This document shows, in pieces, positions 4,265-11,851 of a stretch of 11,851 nucleotides of DNA. The position numbers and the translations under genes were made by a program. The notes below the pieces were generated by a model. It did no database searches. It had not been told where the DNA came from and worked only from the letters and a program-made list of their open reading frames with translations. How positions within the stretch are numbered: the stretch's first letter is position 1; each line of letters opens with the position of its first letter. This DNA comes from Bacillota bacterium (lineage in GTDB: Bacteria; Bacillota; Clostridia; Lachnospirales; Bianqueaceae). Where the stretch lies: positions 1 through 11,851 of the forward strand of contig JAFUJY010000285.1 in assembly GCA_017467985.1 (NCBI GenBank). Direction: 5' to 3'.

Positions 4265-6427
4265 TCACTCCCTTCCGTTGCTTTCCACCTGCACCGGCAG
4301 GCCCATTTCCTGCAGCACACGGTAAAAATGATATTCCAGCCGGGATTCCCGAACATCCCGAATAAAGTTCATATACAGCGTATCTCCAAAGGACAGCACA
4401 CAAAAGTTGTAGGGGGCTGTGGTCTGCACTCCCAAAATAAAATCCATGCGCTCAATATAGGGTTTCATGGCCTCAGGCAATTTTATATTGCCCAAATTGG
4501 ATAAAGACAAACAGGACTTGCGCTCGCCCACCGCTCGAAAAACCGCCTTCATCACGATATTTTTCAGGAACAGAGGCATAATACGCACAATCAAAGGACG
4601 CTCACTATTTATATTCACAGCAATCTGCATGCTCATTTGCTTTTGATTGATATCCATCCCCATACGATGCTTTATCACCTGACAAATTTCTTCAAAGCTA
4701 TACTCCCCCAGCTTTGGCAAAATTTCCGGCGTGGTGTAGAGCGCAAAGTTTCGCAAAGATTTACTGGGGAATACGTTGCGCAGATTCACCGGAATCAGCA
4801 CCTTAATGGGACTGCGGCGATTGGGGTTCGCCACTTCTTCCTTCTGCCAGTTTTGCAGTGCCATCATCATTGCCGCACACAGGAAGTTGGTCAAACTTAC
4901 ATTATATTCGTGAGCCTTCTCCAGCACCTCTTTTACCGGCAGCTGAAAACAGGTCAGATTCAAGAACCCACGAGGTTCAGGTGTCCCGGAAATATGCCAG
5001 GCCGTGTTTTCTTTGCGGCTGGCACTGATTTTTCCGGAATATTTCTGAAAACTATCTTCCAACTCTTCGGCAGAGGGCTCTTCCAATCGTCCTAAAACAC
5101 CGTGTTCCGCCGGAATATATACGCCGTACTTTTGCTGCAAATACTCTGCCGTCAGGCTCTTTAAGAAAATCAGCGCACCGTTGCCATCGGTCAGGGCATG
5201 GAAAAATTCCACTGCAAGTCGCTTTTGATATACAATGACTCGCAGGGCACACCGACGGCTTTCGTTCTTAGACATACGGGCCAAGGGGTAACTGTTCTCT
5301 TCCAAGATGGCCGGGGACTCCGACAACTCCTGCAGATAATACCAGAATACTCCTTTACGCAGCCTGGCCGCAATGGAGGGAAAACGGCGCACCGTCACAT
5401 CCAGTGCCGACCGCAGAACCTCTGTATCGATGTTTTCTTTTAAGGTCACCGACAACCGAAACACATTGCTCCAGTTGGGGGTCCTGGCTGCGGGGTAAAT
5501 CTTGGCAGCATTGTCCAGACGCATCCAGCGCAGCTTCTTCTCCGCCGACATGTATTCATTCAAAAACTGATTGATGGTCACAAAATCCTTTTGGTCCTCG
5601 GTGAGACCATACAATACGTAGGCATGCCAACGCTCCGGCGTCAGAACCAACTTACTCTGACCGCCGGCAGCCAACAGCCGCTGGTGCAGTCCCACCGCAT
5701 CATCCAATAGCACTTCATTCTCCGCTGCAAAAATCAAAGACGGCGGCATCTCCGTCAAATCCGCAAACAAGGGAGACGCAAAAGGATCCTGCGGAGCGTT
5801 TGTATAATTCTTAGCAAAGAAGCGCAAGCACTCCTCCGTCATTAACGGATCATCATCTTTATTCTTCTCATAAGACTGTCCCGACAAGGTCAAATCCGTC
5901 CATGGAGAGATTCCCACAATACAGCATGGCATGGTCATGCCCATCTCTCGCAGTTTCAGGCAAAGGGCATAGCAAAGCCCACCTCCGGCACTCTCACCGC
6001 AAAGTGTGATATGATCAGGGGGATACCCTTTATCTAATAAATATTGATATGCTGTTACCGCATCCTCCACCGCTGCAGGAAATGGATACTCCGGCGCCAG
6101 CCGGTATGCCGGACAAAACACCCGTGCACCCGTTTCCACCGCCATGATGGAACCACAGCCCACCGCATATTCATAATCACCACAAATATATCCACCGCCA
6201 TGGAGATATAGTATCACTCCTTGGCGGCGTTCATCCTTAGGAAGCACCCAAGCACCATCAAACTCTTTAAAGTTGTGTTTTTTCACCACGACAGATCGAC
6301 GATGCTTTGCTTCTATCAACTCACCGACGATATTCTGCCCCCTGCGCATGGTCTCCAGAGAACAGTTTTTCCACAGAGGCTTGAGCCTAGCCATCTGGGA
6401 GCGAATGATTTTCGCCGTTAACGGCAT
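4265..6427 (-). CDS. Fused HSL-type esterase / HxxxD acyltransferase
   Basis: The protein has 720 residues in two parts. Residues 1 to about 295 are an alpha/beta hydrolase of the hormone-sensitive-lipase type: oxyanion motif HGGG (76-79), nucleophile elbow GESAG (144-148, Ser146) and His268 in ERWHAYVLY. The expected acid in the 'GSDEVLLDD'-like motif appears as Asn237 (AENEVLLDD), flanked by Glu236 and Glu238. Residues about 300-720 resemble CoA-dependent acyltransferases of the alcohol acetyltransferase/condensation type, with HALTDG giving HxxxD (His410, Asp414). The C-terminal segment around 678-690 includes SFGDTLYMNF. One chain could thus make and hydrolyse esters, or the hydrolase part could deliver substrate. 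The start follows GAGGAG and overlaps the dehydrogenase gene by 10 nt. No signal peptide or membrane segment is seen, so it is probably cytoplasmic or held by the downstream membrane protein. The substrate is unknown. Confidence 0.88.
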   Translation of the reverse strand: MPLTAKIIRSQMARLKPLWKNCSLETMRRGQNIVGELIEAKHRRSVVVKKHNFKEFDGAWVLPKDERRQGVILYLHGGGYICGDYEYAVGCGSIMAVETGARVFCPAYRLAPEYPFPAAVEDAVTAYQYLLDKGYPPDHITLCGESAGGGLCYALCLKLREMGMTMPCCIVGISPWTDLTLSGQSYEKNKDDDPLMTEECLRFFAKNYTNAPQDPFASPLFADLTEMPPSLIFAAENEVLLDDAVGLHQRLLAAGGQSKLVLTPERWHAYVLYGLTEDQKDFVTINQFLNEYMSAEKKLRWMRLDNAAKIYPAARTPNWSNVFRLSVTLKENIDTEVLRSALDVTVRRFPSIAARLRKGVFWYYLQELSESPAILEENSYPLARMSKNESRRCALRVIVYQKRLAVEFFHALTDGNGALIFLKSLTAEYLQQKYGVYIPAEHGVLGRLEEPSAEELEDSFQKYSGKISASRKENTAWHISGTPEPRGFLNLTCFQLPVKEVLEKAHEYNVSLTNFLCAAMMMALQNWQKEEVANPNRRSPIKVLIPVNLRNVFPSKSLRNFALYTTPEILPKLGEYSFEEICQVIKHRMGMDINQKQMSMQIAVNINSERPLIVRIMPLFLKNIVMKAVFRAVGERKSCLSLSNLGNIKLPEAMKPYIERMDFILGVQTTAPYNFCVLSFGDTLYMNFIRDVRESRLEYHFYRVLQEMGLPVQVESNGRE

Positions 6428-7617
6428 ATATACTCCTCATTCCAGATTACAGCAGTCTTCAGCGGCGCACCCTTAGAATAAATCTTATTGATATACGCAT
6501 CCACCGGATCCTGGGTGAATTCATCCTTATCGATCAGTTCTACGATCTCATCATAACGACTCTTCACCAACAGCTCAATGGCCTTTTCCATATGGGCCTG
6601 ACGGAAGTTAATGGAGCTGAAAATCAAATGATTCTGGAAGCCAAAGGGCATGGTATCAAAGCTCAACTGGGGGCCCAGGGAAAAGCTGTTATAAATACCG
6701 TTGTTGGCCAGAGCCTTGCCGGCAAAAGCTACTTCCGCCTCAATTCCGGCACCGCTGCTGCCCACAAATGCAGTAGCTCGACCACCCAACTTCTCACAGA
6801 TGGCCTGGGCAGTTTCCTCCGGCGTATTGTAAATATTGCGCACATACTCCGCACCTGCCTGCTCCTTGGCAAACTGCACCTTGGGGCTCTCCTCTTCGCT
6901 GCGGGCTACAAACACAATCTTTGCCTCAGGATAATTTTGACGGATCAAATCTCCCAAGAACATACCTGTTGTTCCCAAACCGAAGATCACCACACGATCA
7001 AAGGTCTCTTTTTTAGCAATCTGACGGGCTTCTTCTTCAGAACACTTCTCCCGAGCCATCACCACGCGGAAATTATGGGCAGAACCCAGGTCCTCCATAC
7101 GCTCCAGCTGGAAAATCATGCAGGCATAGGGATCAGGAAATACCAACTTCTTCGCATACTCCAACGGCAGTTTTCCATCCTTTACAATCCCATCGGGGAT
7201 GGGCAGCAGCATATCCGGATTGTAGTAATTACAGTCGGAGAACAGTCCGTCCGCACCATCACAGCCATACTCAAAATAGGTTTCTTCTTCGGTATAGCGG
7301 GTAGGGTCATAACTATTGCCGCCTCGAATCAGCACAATGGCAAAACGATCCTGGGAGGGTACATAGACTACACCTTCATGACCATTGATCAAACGATTCT
7401 GTCCCGGAGGAAACTTGGCAGAAAGAACTCCGTCACGTCCCATTTTCATCAATGTGTAATCCGTTCCACAAAATCCGGCGATGACCGTCTTGGCCAAAAC
7501 GCCTTCTTTTTCTTCTTCCCCACGCAAACGACGGCGCAGAGGATTTTCAATATTGATATCTCCATATGCAATAGGATGCACAGGATCATTCTGCAAATAG
7601 GTGGCTTTTACGTTCAT
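6418..7617 (-). CDS. Zinc-type medium-chain dehydrogenase (glucose-dehydrogenase-like)
   Basis: The protein has 399 residues. The N-terminal catalytic fold has the zinc-site pattern FCGTD (Cys50, Asp53) and NGHEG (His80, Glu81). The four-cysteine structural zinc lobe of classical alcohol dehydrogenases is absent. The Rossmann part has GLGTTG (213-218); the second strand ends VFVARSEEE with Arg239, which suggests NADP(H) preference (inference). The layout is closest in memory to glucose-1-dehydrogenase-like medium-chain dehydrogenases, but the substrate cannot be fixed and 'alcohol/polyol dehydrogenase' is the safe call. The start has AAAGGAG at 6 nt. It follows nfnB after a 55-nt gap that contains a perfect hairpin, and its last codons overlap the esterase-acyltransferase start by 10 nt. 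Co-location with NADPH-producing NfnAB fits a reductive role. Confidence 0.85.
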   Translation of the reverse strand: MNVKATYLQNDPVHPIAYGDINIENPLRRRLRGEEEKEGVLAKTVIAGFCGTDYTLMKMGRDGVLSAKFPPGQNRLINGHEGVVYVPSQDRFAIVLIRGGNSYDPTRYTEEETYFEYGCDGADGLFSDCNYYNPDMLLPIPDGIVKDGKLPLEYAKKLVFPDPYACMIFQLERMEDLGSAHNFRVVMAREKCSEEEARQIAKKETFDRVVIFGLGTTGMFLGDLIRQNYPEAKIVFVARSEEESPKVQFAKEQAGAEYVRNIYNTPEETAQAICEKLGGRATAFVGSSGAGIEAEVAFAGKALANNGIYNSFSLGPQLSFDTMPFGFQNHLIFSSINFRQAHMEKAIELLVKSRYDEIVELIDKDEFTQDPVDAYINKIYSKGAPLKTAVIWNEEYICR

Positions 7618-7636
7618 GGTAATCTCCTTTTAAGCG

Positions 7637-7665
7637 AACTCCGTCAATACAGCATTGACGGAGTT
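7637..7665. repeat. 12-bp perfect hairpin between nfnB and the dehydrogenase gene
   Basis: AACTCCGTCAAT (7637-7648) and ATTGACGGAGTT (7654-7665) are perfect reverse complements with a 5-nt loop. In the sense (minus) direction the stem is followed by CGCTTAAAAGGAG and no U-run, so it should not terminate the operon efficiently. On the plus strand it is followed by CTTATTTTTATTT. Possible roles are mRNA processing or stability, partial attenuation, or termination of antisense transcripts. Confidence 0.75.
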
Positions 7666-7672
7666 CTTATTT

Positions 7673-9064
7673 TTATTTATTCTGAATGTACTCGTCAATC
7701 GCCTTGGCAGCATTCTTACCTGCGCCCATGGCCAGGATTACGGTGGCTGCGCCGGTTACTGCATCGCCGCCGGCAAATACGCCGGGACGAGAAGTCTGAC
7801 CGGTGGTCTCATCGGCCACGATACAACCATGCCGATTGGTCTCCAGACCTTCCGTGGTGGACTTAATCAGCGGATTGGGAGATGTACCGATGGACATGAT
7901 CATACAGTCGATATCCAGCACAAACTCGGAATCCGGCTTCTCCATAGGACGGCGGCGGCCGGAAGCATCCGGCTCACCCAGCTCCATCTCGATGCACTTG
8001 ATGCCCTTAACAAAGCCCTTTTCATCGCCCAGCACCTCAACAGGATTACACAGAGTCTTAAAGATAATACCTTCTTCCTCCGCATGCTCCACTTCTTCCT
8101 TACGGGCAGGCAGCTCTTCCATGCCACGACGGTATACGATATATACCTTCTCTGCACCCAGACGCAATGCGCTTCTTGCGGCGTCCATGGCCACGTTACC
8201 ACCGCCCACAACGGCTACGTTGGTATTCTTCTTAATGGGAGTGGCAGAACCCTCTTTATAGGCCTTCATCAGGTTAACACGGGTCAGGAACTCGTTGGCA
8301 GAATATACGCCGTTCAGCGCTTCACCGGGGATACCCATGAAACGGGGCAGACCTGCACCGGAACCGATAAAGATTGCCTCATAACCCATCTCATCCATCA
8401 ACTCATCAATGGTCAGCACCTTACCGATAACACTGTTTACCTCTACCTCTACACCCAGGGCCTTCAGGCTGTCCACTTCCTTCTGAACGATGGACTTGGG
8501 CAGACGGAACTCCGGAATACCATATACCAGAACCCCACCGGCCAAATGCAGCGCCTCAAAAATTGCGACGGAGTAACCCATCTTGGCCAGATCTCCGGCA
8601 CAAGTTAAGCCCGCAGGGCCAGCACCGATTACAGCCACCTTGTGACCGTTGGGTTCCGGTTTTGACGGAGCTTCGCTAGCATTGGCATTATGCCAGTCGG
8701 CTACAAAACGCTCCAAGCGGCCGATACCCACAGGCTCCCCCTTAATTCCCCGCACGCACTTACTCTCACACTGGCTCTCCTGGGGACATACACGTCCGCA
8801 AACTGCCGGCAGAGAACTGGACTTGGCGATTACTTTATACGCACCTTCAAAATCCTCCTCCTTGATCTTCTGGATAAAATCAGGAATCTGGATAGATACA
8901 GGACACCCCTTTACACAGGGCATATTCTTACAATTCAGGCAGCGCTGAGCCTCATCCAGCGCCATTTCCTTAGTATAACCCAGGGCAACCTCCAGGAAGT
9001 TCTTATTACGAACATTGGGATCCTGAGAGGGCATGGGATTTTTCTTTAAAGACATATTCGCCAT
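7673..9064 (-). CDS. nfnB: NfnAB transhydrogenase large subunit (glutamate-synthase beta-like)
   Basis: The protein has 463 residues, the usual length for NfnB/NfnL. The N-terminal iron-sulfur domain has CLNCKNMPCVKGC (Cys42, 45, 50, 54) and a second set Cys89, 93, 99, 103, for two [4Fe-4S] clusters. The FAD site is VIGAGPAG (145-152) and the second nucleotide site VVGGGNVAMDAARSA (285-299) is for NADP(H). The C-terminal GGDAVTGAATVILAMGAGKNAA is the typical FAD-binding end. Such proteins are often annotated as glutamate synthase small subunit, but an adjacent NfnA homologue and the lack of a glutamate synthase large subunit here favour NADH-dependent reduced ferredoxin:NADP+ oxidoreductase. 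That complex couples NADH and ferredoxin oxidation to NADPH formation by flavin-based bifurcation. The start has AGGAGG at 10 nt inside the end of nfnA, with a 2-nt gap between genes. Probably cytoplasmic. Confidence 0.92.
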   Translation of the reverse strand: MANMSLKKNPMPSQDPNVRNKNFLEVALGYTKEMALDEAQRCLNCKNMPCVKGCPVSIQIPDFIQKIKEEDFEGAYKVIAKSSSLPAVCGRVCPQESQCESKCVRGIKGEPVGIGRLERFVADWHNANASEAPSKPEPNGHKVAVIGAGPAGLTCAGDLAKMGYSVAIFEALHLAGGVLVYGIPEFRLPKSIVQKEVDSLKALGVEVEVNSVIGKVLTIDELMDEMGYEAIFIGSGAGLPRFMGIPGEALNGVYSANEFLTRVNLMKAYKEGSATPIKKNTNVAVVGGGNVAMDAARSALRLGAEKVYIVYRRGMEELPARKEEVEHAEEEGIIFKTLCNPVEVLGDEKGFVKGIKCIEMELGEPDASGRRRPMEKPDSEFVLDIDCMIMSIGTSPNPLIKSTTEGLETNRHGCIVADETTGQTSRPGVFAGGDAVTGAATVILAMGAGKNAAKAIDEYIQNK

Positions 9065-9066
9065 GA

Positions 9067-9909
9067 TTACTTAACCTCCTTCTGGAATAAATTACAGGTT
9101 TCTTCATAAGCATGACGCTCAAACTCTTTGTACATGCCGCCGCGGGCCATGGCTTCGTCAAAGTCCACCTCATGTCCGTCAAAATCAGGACCGTCTACAC
9201 AGGCAAACTTGGTCTTGCCGCCCACCGTCAGACGACAGCCGCCGCACATGCCGGTACCGTCAATCATAATGGGGTTCATGCTCACCATCGTCTTGATGCC
9301 ATATTCCTTGGTCAGCTTACATACAAACTTCATCATAATCAGCGGACCAATGGCAATCACTTCATCATACTGCTCGCCGCTGTCGATCAGTTCCTTCAGT
9401 GCATTGGTCACCAGACCCTTGGTACCGTAGGAACCGTCATCGGTCATCATCACCAGCTTGGAACTGGCCGCCTTAAACTGCTCTTCTAAAATTACCAGAT
9501 CCTTATTGCGGAAGCCAACGATGGCATGCACCTCCGTGCCCTGCTCATGCAGCTTCTTCGCCACGGGGTAGGCAATGGCACAGCCAACACCGCCGCCCAC
9601 AACAGCCACCTTCTTCAAACCTTCGGTGTGGGTTGCAACACCCAGAGGACCTACAAAATCATGAATATATTCACCCTCCGCCAACTGATTCAGCTTGGCA
9701 GTGGTAGCACCAACGATCTGGAAAATAATCGTAACCGTTCCCTTTTCCCGGTTAAAATCCGCCACCGTCAAGGGAATACGTTCTCCCTCATTATCCACAC
9801 GCAGGATGATGAACTGGCCGGGCTCCGCCTTCTTGGCGATACGAGGCGCCTCCACCTCCATCAAAGTAACCGTAGGGTTCAAACTCTCTTTTCTTACTAT
9901 CTTATACAT
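9067..9909 (-). CDS. nfnA: NfnAB transhydrogenase small subunit (FAD/NAD-binding, [2Fe-2S])
   Basis: The protein has 280 residues, family length. A ferredoxin-reductase-like FAD domain has RIPLT (44-48). The NAD(H) domain carries VVGGGVGCAIAYPVA (103-117). The C-terminal [2Fe-2S] motif has Asp217, Cys222, Cys225 and Cys237, matching the known Nfn ligand set of one Asp and three Cys. It forms the NADH-oxidising half of the bifurcating complex with the product of the next gene. Similar proteins are annotated as sulfide dehydrogenase or dihydroorotate dehydrogenase electron-transfer subunits; the downstream partner resolves this to Nfn. The start at 9909 has AGGAG at about 9 nt. First gene of the operon, preceded by a consensus-like promoter. 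Confidence 0.92.
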   Translation of the reverse strand: MYKIVRKESLNPTVTLMEVEAPRIAKKAEPGQFIILRVDNEGERIPLTVADFNREKGTVTIIFQIVGATTAKLNQLAEGEYIHDFVGPLGVATHTEGLKKVAVVGGGVGCAIAYPVAKKLHEQGTEVHAIVGFRNKDLVILEEQFKAASSKLVMMTDDGSYGTKGLVTNALKELIDSGEQYDEVIAIGPLIMMKFVCKLTKEYGIKTMVSMNPIMIDGTGMCGGCRLTVGGKTKFACVDGPDFDGHEVDFDEAMARGGMYKEFERHAYEETCNLFQKEVK

Positions 9910-9946
9910 GGGTAATCACTCCTAAATTTATATGTATACCGTTTCT

Positions 9947-9975
9947 ATTGTACATCATCTGCAAAAAAATTTCAA
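9947..9975 (-). promoter_or_regulatory. Promoter of the nfnAB operon
   Basis: On the minus strand TTGAAA (9975-9970), a 17-nt spacer and TACAAT (9952-9947), transcript start near 9940. Two GTATAC palindromes lie 42 bp apart, at 9976-9981 next to the -35 and 9934-9939 near the transcript start. They may be operator half-sites, but six bases are weak evidence. Confidence 0.8.
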
Positions 9976-10011
9976 GTATACAAGCCAAAAACGTTCCAAA
10001 TCCATACATTT

Positions 10012-10521
10012 TTACAGCTGTACCACATGATAATCATGGTGTACCGCCGGCAAAAACTTCTCCAGCACCTCTCGGGTCAGCAATTTCACACTGCTGGTAT
10101 TCACGCAGGGATGACACCCCAGTCCCTCCTGAGCAATCACGTCCTCATCAATCAGCAGCTGCACATGATTATCATGGTCATTCATCAGCCCCATCACACT
10201 CACCGCACCCGGCGTAATGTTCAGGTATTGTTCCATGTACTCTGCCTCTGCAAAGGATAACCGTGCCGAACCGATCTGATGGGATAAATCCTTGGTCTTA
10301 AAAGGCTTATCCCCCGGCATCATCAAAAGATAAAACTGGGTATGCTGGCGGTTACACAAGAACAGATTCTTGCACATCACCACGCCCAGCATTTTATCTA
10401 CAGCTTCACAGGCGGCCATATCCATGGCCGCCTCGTGATCCACCTGTTCCCAGTGCATTTCTAGTTTTTCTAACAATTCATATACCGCCACTTCTTTTTG
10501 CAGTCGGTTCGTCATGTCCAT
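10012..10521 (-). CDS. ProXp-ala/YbaK-like prolyl-tRNA editing deacylase
   Basis: The protein has 169 residues, the whole length of a free-standing YbaK/ProRS-associated editing domain. Features of the family are CKNLFL with Lys51 as the likely key lysine, the central GSARLSFA (84-91), GAVSVMGLMND (105-115), and the C-terminal GCHPCVNTSSV (135-145). Family members of this length (ProXp-ala, PrdX-like) hydrolyse alanine wrongly attached to tRNA-Pro; the substrate here is by family analogy only. The start at 10521 has GGGAGG at 9 nt; an in-frame ATG two codons later is less well placed. It follows the ABC permease by 19 nt, so it is probably co-transcribed with a functionally unrelated transporter. 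I see no clear terminator in the 37 nt before the nfnA promoter. Confidence 0.88.
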   Translation of the reverse strand: MDMTNRLQKEVAVYELLEKLEMHWEQVDHEAAMDMAACEAVDKMLGVVMCKNLFLCNRQHTQFYLLMMPGDKPFKTKDLSHQIGSARLSFAEAEYMEQYLNITPGAVSVMGLMNDHDNHVQLLIDEDVIAQEGLGCHPCVNTSSVKLLTREVLEKFLPAVHHDYHVVQL

Positions 10522-10540
10522 TTTTCATTTCCTCCCAGAG

Positions 10541-11797
10541 TTAATTTCTTCGCAGCGCTTCGATAGGGTTGAGGTTGGCCGCCTTCACTGCGGGCAGCAA
10601 TCCAAAAATCACACCGATCAGCATGGAGAACAGCACCGCAATCAAAATCGCAGGCACATTGATGGCCACCGGAATCTGCATCATGCTGGAAATCAGCTCT
10701 GCCAGGCCGATTCCACTGGCCACACCAATAATACCGCCCAAGCTGGTCAACACTGCTGCTTCTGTCAAAAACTGCATTCGAATACGGCGTTTCTTCGCTC
10801 CAATGGCCTTCTTCAGGCCGATCTCACTGGTTCGCTCAGTTACAGATACCAGCATGATATTCATAACGCCGATACCACCCACCAGCAGTGAGATACTGGC
10901 AATCCAGATCAGCTGCATATTGGTGGATTCGCTCATACTCTGCAGCTGCTGCGCCTGTTCCAGCATATCCTGGCTGCGGTAGTCAAATGTGCTATTTTCC
11001 GTATCCACAATCTGGCGTTGTGTTAACAAGTCCGCTGCATCCTGCCCGGCCGTGGTCATCACATCCGTATTTACAACTTTAATGGCCACATTTTGAGGCT
11101 CGTCAAACTGATACGCAGTAGGCCAAACCACATTGGGCAAGTATACCTCTCCCGCCGAAGTGTCTGCATACAAATAATAATCGTTGATGGAGTTGATTGT
11201 GGGAACAAATTCTTCCGAAAGGGCCACAACCCCCACTACAACAAAGACATCCCCCTGCAGTTCAATGGACTTCCCCACAGGATTCTCTCCCTCAAACAAT
11301 GTCTTTACCGCAGTTTCATCCACCAGTACAACTTTGCGGAACTCCTTATAATCCGTCTCCGTGAAGCCGCGCCCGGACTTCACCTGATAACCATACACCG
11401 AAAGGTAGTGCTTGTCAATACCATACACCTCTCCGTTAAACTGTGTATTGCGGTAATAGACCTGATCCGCATAGTTTCTGACCGTAAAAAGCGAAACCTT
11501 TTCCACGCCTGCAATCTTTTCCAGTTCCTGGCGAGTCTCTTCTGTAATGACCCGAACCCCCTGAGGCAGACTGCTCCAGCTCATATCATAGGCATATCCA
11601 TCCTGATACAGCTGAACTGTCACCACATTATTGCCCGCACCAATCAGATTTTCTTTAATCTGCTCATTTGTGCCCTGTATGGTGGAAACAATGGTGATAA
11701 TGGCAGCAATACCAATAATAATACCCAGCATAGTCAGGATGGACCGCATTTTATGACTCCAAATACCCTGAAAGGCCAATCTGATATTCTCTAACAT
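10541..11797 (-). CDS. MacB/FtsX-type ABC transporter permease
   Basis: The protein has 418 residues. The first membrane helix (about 19-41) follows SHKMRSILTMLGIIIGIAA, the usual MacB start. A large extracytoplasmic MacB core domain spans about 42-290. Three more helices follow near 295-319, 345-370 and 381-403. The cytoplasmic loop ERTSEIGLKKAIGA (321-334) is the conserved coupling motif, and the protein ends in NPIEALRRN, typical of the FtsX family. It should pair with a LolD/MacB-like ATPase, expected just upstream outside the window, and function in export of a peptide, lipid or antibiotic, or in mechanotransmission. The substrate is not predictable. The start at 11797 has a GGGGAG ribosome site and lies 12 nt after the stop of the upstream gene, so they form an operon. 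Confidence 0.93.
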   Translation of the reverse strand: MLENIRLAFQGIWSHKMRSILTMLGIIIGIAAIITIVSTIQGTNEQIKENLIGAGNNVVTVQLYQDGYAYDMSWSSLPQGVRVITEETRQELEKIAGVEKVSLFTVRNYADQVYYRNTQFNGEVYGIDKHYLSVYGYQVKSGRGFTETDYKEFRKVVLVDETAVKTLFEGENPVGKSIELQGDVFVVVGVVALSEEFVPTINSINDYYLYADTSAGEVYLPNVVWPTAYQFDEPQNVAIKVVNTDVMTTAGQDAADLLTQRQIVDTENSTFDYRSQDMLEQAQQLQSMSESTNMQLIWIASISLLVGGIGVMNIMLVSVTERTSEIGLKKAIGAKKRRIRMQFLTEAAVLTSLGGIIGVASGIGLAELISSMMQIPVAINVPAILIAVLFSMLIGVIFGLLPAVKAANLNPIEALRRN

Positions 11798-11809
11798 ATC
11801 GCTCCCCCC

Positions 11810-11851
11810 TTAACCATACAGGCTGCTCAGATCGCTTTCAACGACCGGAGC
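11810..11851 (-). CDS. 3' end of an upstream gene in the ABC operon
   Basis: The frame read into the window from the right edge gives APVVESDLSSLYG and a TAA stop at 11812-11810, 12 nt before the permease start. In Clostridia the gene before such a permease is usually its ATPase or a membrane-fusion adaptor. Thirteen residues are too few to tell which. Confidence 0.5.
   Translation of the reverse strand, partial: APVVESDLSSLYG

Noticed and set aside
4261..4356. Upstream start for the zinc-ribbon gene at 4356
   Set aside because: It would overlap the esterase-acyltransferase end by about 90 nt, and the extra residues look like out-of-frame translation; the zinc ribbon starts right at the 4260 Met.
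6592..8608. Long plus-strand open frames opposite the dehydrogenase and nfnB
   Set aside because: They are mirror frames of well-supported genes, rich in His/Gln/Thr as expected from antisense of GC-biased codons, with no domain or ribosome site support.
7673..9064. Reading nfnB as glutamate synthase small subunit
   Set aside because: The sequence alone allows this, but the directly adjacent NfnA homologue and the absence of a large glutamate synthase subunit in the window favour the transhydrogenase.
9982..10011. Terminator after the tRNA-editing gene
   Set aside because: There are T-runs but no convincing stem between the stop and the nfnA promoter, so read-through into nfnAB is possible.

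Overview
The window looks like a chromosomal segment of an anaerobic Firmicute of the class Clostridia. The main reasons are Gram-positive-type ribosome sites (GGAGG at 5-10 nt), canonical sigma-A promoters with 17-nt spacers, intrinsic terminators, a lipoprotein, and an NfnAB-type ferredoxin:NADP+ transhydrogenase that is characteristic of strict anaerobes. Most genes have moderate GC. I cannot name the genus from this sequence.

Layout. 1-381 (-): 5' end of a type II topoisomerase B subunit (GyrB-like) with an unusual acidic N-terminal extension. 382-573: divergent promoter region. 574-1575 (+): secreted lipoprotein with Glu/Ser-rich repeats and WG-type repeats, ended by an intrinsic terminator. 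1769-2497 (+) and 2738-3568 (+): two related AraC-family regulators in tandem, each with its own promoter and symmetric candidate operator sequences. Between them, on the minus strand, an extended -10 promoter is followed about 80 nt later by a strong terminator hairpin; I read this as an unannotated small RNA gene.

9909 down to 3565 (-): a five-gene run behind one good promoter. The order is nfnA and nfnB (electron-bifurcating transhydrogenase), a zinc-type medium-chain dehydrogenase, a 720-residue fusion of an HSL-type esterase with an HxxxD acyltransferase, and a zinc-ribbon membrane protein. Gaps or overlaps are very short except for a 12-bp perfect hairpin between nfnB and the dehydrogenase. 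Taken together the genes suggest NADPH supply, redox conversion of a carbonyl or alcohol, and acyl transfer or ester hydrolysis linked to the membrane. The product is unknown.

11851 down to 10012 (-): end of an unidentified upstream gene, a MacB/FtsX-type ABC permease, and a ProXp-ala/YbaK-like prolyl-tRNA editing protein. These are closely spaced and probably co-transcribed from a promoter outside the window.

The most unusual items are the candidate small RNA at about 2490-2567, the operator-like architecture of the two AraC genes, and the nfnAB-dehydrogenase-esterase/acyltransferase operon.
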